A stretch of 11,378 nucleotides of DNA from an uncultured Porphyromonas sp. (lineage in GTDB: Bacteria > Bacteroidota > Bacteroidia > Bacteroidales > Porphyromonadaceae), in NCBI GenBank assembly GCA_945875135.1, contig CAMCJO010000036.1:1-11378 (forward strand). Direction: 5' to 3'. Position 1 is the first letter of the stretch, and each line of letters opens with the position of its first letter. The notes under the pieces were generated by a model that was given only the letters and a program-made list of their open reading frames with translations, searched no databases and had not been told where the DNA came from. Of the stretch, positions 5,271-11,378 are shown in pieces. The position numbers and the translations under genes are program-made.

Positions 5271-7022
5271 ATGGCAACTTTATCACCTGAACTAATACAA
5301 CAAGCAGAAGAGCGTGCTAAGCAATGGCTCGCACCCGCCTTCGACAGTGAGACACGTCAGCAAGTAGAGGCTCTCCTCGCGGCTGAGGACAAGACGCCTC
5401 TCGTGGAGGCTTTCTACCAAGTACTAGAGTTTGGTACGGGAGGCCTGCGCGGCATCATGGGCGCTGGCACTAACCGCATGAATAAATACACCGTCGGCAT
5501 GGCTACCCAGGGACTGGCCAACTACCTCCTGCAATGCTTCGCTGGCGAAGAGATCTCCGTAGCTATCGGCTACGATGGGCGCAACAACAGCCCCTTCTTC
5601 GCTCAGACGACGGCCGACGTGCTCACGGCAAACGGCATCAAGGTCTACCTCTACGATGCGCTCCGCCCTACCCCGATGGTCTCCTATGCGATCCGTCAGC
5701 TGGGCTGCAAGAGCGGTGTCATGGTGACCGCCTCGCACAACCCCAAGGAGTACAACGGCTACAAGGTCTTCTGGAGCGATGGTGCTCAGATCATCGCACC
5801 ACACGACAAGGCAATCGTCAATGAGGTGAAGAGCATCACAGACATTGATCAAGTGAAGTGGCAGGGCAATCCAGCACTCGTCGAGATGATCGGTGCCGAG
5901 ATGGACGACCGCTTCATCCATGACGTCTGTACCCTATCGCTCTCGCCTGAGTCGGTAGAGCGTCATCGTGATATGGGGATCGTCTACACACCTATTCACG
6001 GTACAGGCGTGCGCATCGTGCCTCGTGCGCTAGAGGCTTTTGGCTTCAAGAACATCATCCATGTGCCCGAGCAAGATGTGATCGACGGGAACTTCCCCAC
6101 GGTCGTATCACCGAACCCCGAGGAGCCGGCAGCTATGAAGCTGGCGATAGAACGTGCCGAAGCTACGGGTGCTGACCTAGTCCTAGCGAGTGACCCTGAC
6201 GGCGACCGCATCGGCGTCGCTGTGCGTAACGAGCAGGGCGAGATGCACCTGATCAATGGCAACCAGATCTGTGTCCTCCTGACCTACTACACGATAGCTC
6301 GCCGCAAGGAGCTGGGCGACCTCCGTCCCGATGACTTTGTGGTCAAAACGATTGTGACTACGGAACTGATCCCCGCTATTGCCAAGGACTATGGCATAGA
6401 GTGTATGGACTGCTACACGGGCTTTAAGTGGATCGCCAATGAGGTGCGTGAGCAGGAGGGCAAGCGTCGCTACATAGGTGGTGGCGAGGAGAGCTACGGC
6501 TACCTCTGGGAGACTTTCGTACGAGACAAGAGTTCTGTGTCGGCATGCGCTATCTTTGCAGAGCTGACTGCGTGGGCTCTGGACAAGGGCTTGACCATTG
6601 ATATGCTCCTGGAGAAGATCTACTACGAGCATGGCTACTTCCTAGAGCAGGGCATCAGCGTAGTGCGCAAGGGCATCAAGGGTGCTCAGGAGATCAGCCA
6701 GATGATGGTCGACTACCGCTCTAACCCGATGAAGGAGCTAGCGGGCAGTCCCGTCGTCAAGATCCTAGACTATCAGTCGCTCGAGGGTAAGTGCCTCAAG
6801 AGTGGCGAGACCTTCCCGATCAAGATGCCGGCGACCAGCAATGTGCTACAGTACCACACGGCCGACGGGACGGTGCTCTCGATACGTCCCTCAGGTACGG
6901 AGCCTAAGATCAAGTACTACATCGGTGTCACCTACAAGCGTGGCTCCGATCCCGCTTGCGACCATCCTGAGCAGCTGCTCCGCGACCGCATCAAGGCGAT
7001 ACGTGAGCAACTAAGCATCTAA
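5271..7022 (+). CDS. Phospho-sugar mutase (phosphoglucomutase/phosphomannomutase family)
   Basis: The enzyme belongs to the alpha-D-phosphohexomutase superfamily, which moves phosphate between C1 and C6 of a hexose through a phosphoserine intermediate in the cytoplasm. All four signature loops are present: TASHNP with catalytic Ser155 (153-158), metal-binding DPDGDR (308-313), sugar-specificity GGGEESYG (403-410) and phosphate-binding RPSGTEPK (539-546). The N-terminal FGTGGLRG (54-61) and the length of 583 residues fit the longer PGM2/PgcA-like branch rather than the roughly 450-residue PMM/PGM type. The GEESYG loop is typical of the glucose/mannose-phosphate enzymes, not of GlmM. Glucose-1-phosphate/glucose-6-phosphate is the likeliest pair, but phosphomannose or phosphopentose activity cannot be excluded. 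It is the first gene of the plus-strand cluster; the next gene starts 19 nt after its stop. Confidence 0.95.
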   Translation: MATLSPELIQQAEERAKQWLAPAFDSETRQQVEALLAAEDKTPLVEAFYQVLEFGTGGLRGIMGAGTNRMNKYTVGMATQGLANYLLQCFAGEEISVAIGYDGRNNSPFFAQTTADVLTANGIKVYLYDALRPTPMVSYAIRQLGCKSGVMVTASHNPKEYNGYKVFWSDGAQIIAPHDKAIVNEVKSITDIDQVKWQGNPALVEMIGAEMDDRFIHDVCTLSLSPESVERHRDMGIVYTPIHGTGVRIVPRALEAFGFKNIIHVPEQDVIDGNFPTVVSPNPEEPAAMKLAIERAEATGADLVLASDPDGDRIGVAVRNEQGEMHLINGNQICVLLTYYTIARRKELGDLRPDDFVVKTIVTTELIPAIAKDYGIECMDCYTGFKWIANEVREQEGKRRYIGGGEESYGYLWETFVRDKSSVSACAIFAELTAWALDKGLTIDMLLEKIYYEHGYFLEQGISVVRKGIKGAQEISQMMVDYRSNPMKELAGSPVVKILDYQSLEGKCLKSGETFPIKMPATSNVLQYHTADGTVLSIRPSGTEPKIKYYIGVTYKRGSDPACDHPEQLLRDRIKAIREQLSI

Positions 7023-7041
7023 GAGCTGGTACACATTATAT

Positions 7042-9288
7042 ATGGTAACAGACGATATCTACCAGCTCATCTCTGATCATCAGATCGCCGCAGCTGTCAA
7101 GCTACTAGGCGAGCAGATGCAGTCTCATGTGCGTATCCCCGTGGAGCAGCGTGACCGCTACCACTCGGCCAAGCGCATCCTAGAGACGATGCTACACTAT
7201 CTAGAGTCGCCGATACAAGACCCAGAGCTGGTGACTAACTATAGCTACCTGCTCCGGACGCTCTACGAGGTGACCGATGCGCTACGAGATACCGAGTGGC
7301 TGGCTAAATCGCACCAGTACGAAAAGCAAGCGAACTACTACTCCCTACTGCTGAACAACGGAGGACTAGCGATGGTTGTCGAGCAACTGACGCTCCAGTC
7401 CAACCTGGCCACAGTAGATCGTCCACGCTACGACGAACTGGTCAAGCGGCTCACGATGGGACTCCTCTACACACAGGAGTGGAGCGACGAGGTAGCCTCC
7501 GCACTAGACCAGCTTGATGACTACATACAGCAGGCAGCACTCACAGCCGTCACCCTCGCTTTGCTACGCACGTGGCACTGGGGCAAGCTCTGCTGGCTCC
7601 TCGCTAAGCTCATGAAGACACAAGGCGAGCAGACGATGGTGCGCATTCGTGCCGTCGTCGGGGTGCTACTCGTCGGCGAACTATACAATAGCCGTCTAGC
7701 ACTCTACGAGGAGCAGCTTCCCTACACGCTCCAGCAGATCGGCGAGGCGATCACCCTCGAGGAGTACGACATGATCTGGAGCCACCGCCTCCGCATGAAG
7801 TACACACCACAAGTAGTGGAGTATGTGCAGAAGCTCTTCGGACGATTTAACAGTCCTGAGTTTCAGCAACGCTTTCAGGAGATTATCTCCTCGACAGGCG
7901 ATAGCACCAAGCCAGCCACCTTCGAGAGTGTCTTCGGGGATGAGGAGGAGCTACTGCCCCTCGTGGACGATGTACAGGATGGGTACGAAGCGCTGAAGCG
8001 TCTCGTAGCGCGAGGCTTCGATGTCAATGCCTTTGCGACTAGCTCGCTCCTGCAGGGACCTTTCTTTGAAGATGAGGCGCACTGGCTCGTCCCGTTTGAC
8101 CTGCAGCACAGTTCGCTAGCGGCCGTAATGGCTCAGTTTAGCAATGAGTACCAGCTCGGCGAGGATCAGATCATGACGCTACTGCGAGAGTCCATCTTCC
8201 AGCAGGTAGACATAGACTTCTACGGCTCTATCTTTAGGATTAGCCAACTGCCTGGACAGGTGCTACAAGGCATCTCGCAGGGCGTCCTAGCTATGGAGAA
8301 TGTGATCAACCGCACCCCATATATCCGTCCACAGGAGCGACGAACTCTAGAAGCAGACGACTATACGAAAGCACTGCAAGGGTACATCTGTCAGCTGGCA
8401 CGCATCTTCGCCTTTATTGAGGCAAAGGTGGCTGCTAGGACTCCCTTTAAGATGCTCTTTGGTCAGCCCAATCCCTTTGCACAGGCTCAGTCGGAGCAGC
8501 TCTGCGACAAGCATCTTGACTTGCTACGAGCCTATTGCATTCAGACGAAAGAGTATGCGGGCGAGCAAGCGACGATACAGGTGCAGCTGGGACGCACCTC
8601 AGATCCTGAGGCTCGTGCTCAGCTCATGTACCGCCTTGCGCAGACCTACTACGAGGAGCAGAAGTACATGCAGGCTTACTTCGTCATGCAGCAGATCCCT
8701 CCGCAGCTACTCCCGAGAGACACGAGCCCGCTCTTCATCGCACAAATCCTCTACCGCATGGAGCAGCCTATGCTCGCTATCTCACTCCTCGAGCAGGTGC
8801 GCCAGCAGGCAGAGTCTGAGCGGCCTTCGCTCGCTATCTCACGACTACTCGGTGTGCTCTATGTCAAGCTCCGCACTTACGACAAGGCACTCCCGCTACT
8901 CTTGCAGTGCGAGTTTGAGGATGAGCACCCCGACACGCTCTATCCGCTCATCGCTTGGTGCCTTATGATGACACAGCGCTGGGATGAGGCAAAAGCTTAC
9001 GCTAGTCGCCCCGTCACCTCGTACGATCAGCTGGACAAAGACTCTCTCGAGCTTCACTACAAAGAGTTTGTGCCCCTACTGCCAGTACTTCTCACCCTCA
9101 TCGGTGGAGATCTGCAGGGCACACTACAAGCTCTAGGTAAGCTCCTAGCCACGGCTGACGAACAGCAGCAGAAGAAACTTATCTCCGCCTACGGGGAGTG
9201 TGTGTACGACCTAATGCAGCTAGGCGTGCCGAGTCATCTGCTGGTACTAATACACACCTGGCTCCATCAGCGCATCAACACTTTCTAA
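7042..9288 (+). CDS. Large TPR-like helical protein of unknown function
   Basis: The 748-residue product has no signal peptide and no convincing membrane span, so it is predicted to be cytoplasmic. It appears almost wholly alpha-helical and is rich in Leu, Gln and Glu. The clearest repeats are TPR-like helix pairs at about 524-655, for example [16 protein letters not shown] (531-546), [16 protein letters not shown] (570-585), [18 protein letters not shown] (603-620) and a last one ending in [10 protein letters not shown] (645-654). An acidic segment lies at 298-313 ([13 protein letters not shown]). No catalytic motif is recognised. TPR arrays usually bind other proteins, so a scaffold or regulatory role is likely but unproven. 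It starts 19 nt after the mutase stop and ends 35 nt before pgk, so it is probably translated from the same mRNA as both enzymes. Base composition resembles its neighbours, giving no sign of transfer. Confidence 0.85.
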   Translation: MVTDDIYQLISDHQIAAAVKLLGEQMQSHVRIPVEQRDRYHSAKRILETMLHYLESPIQDPELVTNYSYLLRTLYEVTDALRDTEWLAKSHQYEKQANYYSLLLNNGGLAMVVEQLTLQSNLATVDRPRYDELVKRLTMGLLYTQEWSDEVASALDQLDDYIQQAALTAVTLALLRTWHWGKLCWLLAKLMKTQGEQTMVRIRAVVGVLLVGELYNSRLALYEEQLPYTLQQIGEAITLEEYDMIWSHRLRMKYTPQVVEYVQKLFGRFNSPEFQQRFQEIISSTGDSTKPATFESVFGDEEELLPLVDDVQDGYEALKRLVARGFDVNAFATSSLLQGPFFEDEAHWLVPFDLQHSSLAAVMAQFSNEYQLGEDQIMTLLRESIFQQVDIDFYGSIFRISQLPGQVLQGISQGVLAMENVINRTPYIRPQERRTLEADDYTKALQGYICQLARIFAFIEAKVAARTPFKMLFGQPNPFAQAQSEQLCDKHLDLLRAYCIQTKEYAGEQATIQVQLGRTSDPEARAQLMYRLAQTYYEEQKYMQAYFVMQQIPPQLLPRDTSPLFIAQILYRMEQPMLAISLLEQVRQQAESERPSLAISRLLGVLYVKLRTYDKALPLLLQCEFEDEHPDTLYPLIAWCLMMTQRWDEAKAYASRPVTSYDQLDKDSLELHYKEFVPLLPVLLTLIGGDLQGTLQALGKLLATADEQQQKKLISAYGECVYDLMQLGVPSHLLVLIHTWLHQRINTF

Positions 9289-9323
9289 GTTCACTCACAC
9301 AGACCAAATACATACTTCTATTC

Positions 9324-10595
9324 ATGATAAACATTCATCAGTTCGACTTTTCTGGTCTTCGCGCACTCGTTCGTGTAGACTTCAACGTCCCCTTTGATGA
9401 TAAGGGGCAGATCACTGACGACACCCGCATGCGTGCCGCCCTGCCTACGCTACGCAAGATTCTATCCGACGGCGGGAGCGTCATCATCGCCACGCACCTC
9501 GGTCGCCCCAAGGGGCGTGACCCCAAGCTCTCTACCTCGCTCATCGTGCCCCACCTCAAGGAGCTCATACACGTACCAGTCATCCACTGCCCTGTGAGCC
9601 GTGGTGCTCAGGCAAAAGAGATGGCGCAGGCACTCCAGTCGGGCGAGATCCTAGTTCTGGAAAACGTACGCTTCGAGGAGGAGGAAGAAGGCAAGCTCCG
9701 CAATGCTGACCAGTACACCGACGAAGAGGCTCTCAAGGCTGCAAAGGCTGATCTCAAGGAGCGTCAGAAAGCTTACGCCCAGGAGATGGCCACACTAGCC
9801 GATGTCTACGTCAACGATGCTTTTGGTGCCGCACACCGAGCACACGCTACGACGGCTCTCATCGCTCAGTACTTTGCCACAGACAAGAAGATGTTTGGCA
9901 TGCTCATGCTACAAGAGGTAGAGGCTGTACAGCGTGTCCTACATGGTGCTAAGCACCCCTTTACCGCTATCTTAGGAGGTTCTAAAGTCTCCTCAAAGAT
10001 CGACATCATCCTCAACCTGATGAACAAGGTGGACTACCTCATCATCGGAGGCGGTATGGCCTACACCTTTGTCAAGGCGCAGGGTGGCGAGATAGGTCGC
10101 TCCCTCTGTGAGGAGGACAAGATCGACGTGGCACGAGACATCATGGAGCGCGCTAAAGCTAAGGGCGTGCGACTCCTCCTACCCGTAGATACGGTCGCCA
10201 CGTGCGACTTTGCTAACGATGCCCCTGCCGAGACCTTCCCGACCAATCAGATTCCTGTCGACCGCATGGGTATGGACATCGGTGCTCAGGCTTGTGCCGA
10301 CTACCGTGAGGTTATCCTGACCAGCAAGACGATCCTGTGGAATGGACCTGCGGGAGTCTTTGAGTTTGACAACTTCGCTCGTGGCTCCGAAGCTATCGCT
10401 CAGGCAGTCGCTGAGGCTACACGACAGGGAGCCTACTCGCTCGTCGGTGGAGGTGACAGTGTCGCCTGCATCAACAAGCTCGGTCTAGGCGACGAAGTAT
10501 CTTACGTATCTACTGGTGGCGGTGCGCTCCTAGAGGCTATCGAGGGAAAAGCTCTCCCAGGCATCGTAGCCATCGACCCGAACTATGGCAAGTAG
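9324..10595 (+). CDS. pgk: Phosphoglycerate kinase
   Basis: Pgk moves phosphate from 1,3-bisphosphoglycerate to ADP in lower glycolysis, and the reverse in gluconeogenesis. The 423-residue product carries the family's motifs in order: VRVDFNVP (16-23), THLGRPKG (57-64), ENVRFEEEE (113-121), [14 protein letters not shown] (162-175), GGSKVSSKI (218-226), [11 protein letters not shown] (239-249), [10 protein letters not shown] (338-347) and GGGDSVAC (375-382). The reading frame is open from 9198, but the upstream part overlaps the preceding gene and is not Pgk-like. The ATG at 9324 places RVDFNVP at the usual distance from the N-terminus and is the right start. A charged insertion of about 25-30 residues (about 123-152) lies between ENVRF and YVNDAFG, which makes the protein slightly longer than the usual 390-400 residues. 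No Shine-Dalgarno is seen. Confidence 0.97.
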   Translation: MINIHQFDFSGLRALVRVDFNVPFDDKGQITDDTRMRAALPTLRKILSDGGSVIIATHLGRPKGRDPKLSTSLIVPHLKELIHVPVIHCPVSRGAQAKEMAQALQSGEILVLENVRFEEEEEGKLRNADQYTDEEALKAAKADLKERQKAYAQEMATLADVYVNDAFGAAHRAHATTALIAQYFATDKKMFGMLMLQEVEAVQRVLHGAKHPFTAILGGSKVSSKIDIILNLMNKVDYLIIGGGMAYTFVKAQGGEIGRSLCEEDKIDVARDIMERAKAKGVRLLLPVDTVATCDFANDAPAETFPTNQIPVDRMGMDIGAQACADYREVILTSKTILWNGPAGVFEFDNFARGSEAIAQAVAEATRQGAYSLVGGGDSVACINKLGLGDEVSYVSTGGGALLEAIEGKALPGIVAIDPNYGK

Positions 10596-11181
10596 TATGA
10601 GACAAGACGCATCCGCTACCCCACTCGTCTCGCTCGTTCGTATGACGCGGTGCGACCTCTGCAATGAGACGCACCAGAGCCATCTACCTACGCTCAGACA
10701 GCTCTACGAGGATGCTTTTCCTCATAGTGAGCGTCGCCCGTGGAGTGACCTAGAGCAACTCATCGGGGAGCAGGGTGCTTACCAGTTCTTCCTCTTAGAG
10801 CATCCCGAGCTAGGGGTCGTGGGCTTCATCACGCTGTGGCACTTTGACGACTTCTACTACGGAGAGCACTTTGCCATCCTACCGCAGCTGCGCAACCATC
10901 GCCTAGGCGAGCAGACGCTACAGACGGTCAAGGAGTACATTGGGTGCGAACCAATCTACTTTGAGGTAGAGCCCGAGACGCTCTCCGAGATAGCTGGGCG
11001 ACGCATCAACTACTACGGGCGCAACGGCTTTCAGGTGGTCAAGCGGGACTACCTGCAGCCCCCGTATCACCGTGAGGAGCAGGGCGTACCGCTCTACATC
11101 ATGTCGTCCGAGCTAGGCGAGAGAGACTTCATCGAGCGGGTCTGCCAGACGCTCGTTGATCGAGTCTACCCGCACTTCTAG
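10585..11181 (+). CDS. GNAT-family N-acetyltransferase
   Basis: The protein looks like a GCN5-related N-acetyltransferase, which moves an acetyl group from acetyl-CoA to an amine; the substrate is unknown. Support is moderate: a beta-strand pair [10 protein letters not shown] (78-87), an acetyl-CoA-binding region [15 protein letters not shown] (96-110) with the spacing of motif A (RxxG followed by E-Q in place of the usual G/A), and [13 protein letters not shown] (140-152), close to the common YxRxGF pattern of motif B. The start is unresolved. ATG 10585 overlaps the pgk end by 11 nt (198 residues), ATG 10597 follows the pgk stop by one base (194 residues), and ATG 10642 would still keep the core. 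All but the last imply translational coupling to pgk. It is the last gene of the cluster, with a terminator 26 nt downstream. Confidence 0.85.
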   Translation: MASSMRQDASATPLVSLVRMTRCDLCNETHQSHLPTLRQLYEDAFPHSERRPWSDLEQLIGEQGAYQFFLLEHPELGVVGFITLWHFDDFYYGEHFAILPQLRNHRLGEQTLQTVKEYIGCEPIYFEVEPETLSEIAGRRINYYGRNGFQVVKRDYLQPPYHREEQGVPLYIMSSELGERDFIERVCQTLVDRVYPHF

Positions 11182-11207
11182 ACAGACACGACATCCCCCA
11201 TCAATGC

Positions 11208-11244
11208 AAGAGGAGACGGCCACACGAGTTGGTCGTCTCCTCTT
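11208..11244 (+). terminator. Intrinsic terminator of the mutase-TPR-pgk-GNAT cluster
   Basis: Bases 11208-11222 pair with 11230-11244 in a 15-bp stem with one G-U pair around a 7-nt loop (CACGAGT). The outer part is AAGAGGAGACG against CGTCTCCTCTT. A T-rich tract (TTCTTGTCTCTTT) follows, as expected for Rho-independent termination in the plus direction. It begins 26 nt after the GNAT stop codon. Confidence 0.92.
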
Positions 11245-11268
11245 TTCTTGTCTCTTTGCCATCCGCTC

Positions 11269-11291
11269 CCTCCCTTGGAACTGAAAAGTTC
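11269..11291 (-). repeat. Inverted single copy of the left-hand repeat
   Basis: The 23 bases here are the exact reverse complement of 70-92, which spans the junction of units 2 and 3 of the array at 1-118. Read on the minus strand it begins GAACTTTTCAGTTCC and continues with AAGGGAGG. The T-tail to AGTTCC junction is retained, forming a short hairpin with a 4-nt loop. It follows the operon terminator by 24 nt. The match ends at 11291, where the next base departs from the array. Confidence 0.85.
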
Positions 11292-11378
11292 GGCGTAAAG
11301 GTCAAAATGGTTGGTAAAGTACCCCTATCCCAAGTTTCACGGGAGGGATCGTGTAATGGTTGCTGGGTGCGGGCGGGA
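11292..11378. other. Right-edge non-coding stretch
   Basis: No open reading frame with recognisable product, promoter consensus or strong hairpin is seen in these last 87 bases. GGGAGG recurs at 11341-11346 without the rest of the repeat unit. The next gene presumably lies beyond the window. Confidence 0.5.

Noticed and set aside
5424..5921. 165-codon open frame antisense to the mutase gene
   Set aside because: It lies wholly inside a gene with all phosphohexomutase motifs, and its translation has no recognisable family pattern; it is a shadow of the codon usage on the other strand.
6183..6632. 149-codon open frame antisense to the mutase gene
   Set aside because: Same reason: complete overlap with a well-supported gene and no protein-like motif of its own.
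8417..8968. 183-codon open frame in another frame of the TPR-like gene
   Set aside because: The translation is extremely rich in Ser and Arg, as expected for an out-of-frame reading, and the overlapping frame has clear TPR-like repeats.
9198..9323. N-terminal extension of phosphoglycerate kinase
   Set aside because: The extra 42 residues overlap the preceding gene and do not resemble Pgk; the ATG at 9324 gives the normal N-terminus.
1..11291. Composite mobile element bounded by the inverted 23-bp copies
   Set aside because: The repeat sits as a multi-copy array on one side and a single unit on the other, there is no transposase or integrase, and the enclosed genes are core metabolic types with uniform composition.

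Overview
The window looks like chromosomal DNA of a Bacteroidota bacterium, most likely Porphyromonas or a near relative. The pointers are several TAnnTTTG sequences (the Bacteroidota -7 promoter element) near gene starts, the general lack of Shine-Dalgarno sequences, a lipoprotein with an acidic segment after its lipobox cysteine, a short single-domain QueF, and balanced base composition by eye. The genus is inference. I see no phage, transposon, CRISPR array, tRNA or rRNA.

Layout. (1) Positions 1-118 hold a tandem array of 22-bp units. Each unit can fold into a small hairpin followed by T's. The array may run off the left edge. (2) A monocistronic lipoprotein gene (281-1924, +) follows a -7 element at 154-161. 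Its 3' side (1927-2050) is dense with structure: a nested stem-loop, a strong terminator hairpin and a 20-bp near-perfect palindrome. (3) A minus-strand cluster runs 5054 to 2142: PIN-PhoH ATPase, then queF (queuosine precursor synthesis), then a diacylglycerol-kinase-family lipid kinase. A 14-bp perfect hairpin separates phoH from queF. (4) A divergent intergenic region (5055-5270) carries a -7 element for each side and an inverted repeat. (5) A plus-strand cluster runs 5271 to 11181: phospho-sugar mutase, a 748-residue TPR-like protein of unknown function, phosphoglycerate kinase and a GNAT acetyltransferase. Gaps are 19 and 35 nt, then an overlap, and the cluster closes with a 15-bp terminator hairpin at 11208-11244. 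(6) At 11269-11291 there is an exact 23-bp inverted copy of part of the left-hand repeat array, followed by 87 bases with no recognised gene.

How the genes work together. The plus-strand operon joins hexose-phosphate interconversion (mutase) with lower glycolysis (Pgk). The large TPR-like protein between them is the main unknown. The minus-strand genes cover RNA metabolism (PIN-PhoH), tRNA modification (QueF) and membrane lipid phosphorylation, with no obvious common pathway.

Most genes are ordinary housekeeping types. The more novel material is the repeat family, with its terminator-like tandem array and distant inverted copy, together with the uncharacterised TPR-like protein, the lipoprotein with an apparent threefold internal repeat, and several intergenic RNA structures. 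I do not see a clear new defence or mobile system.
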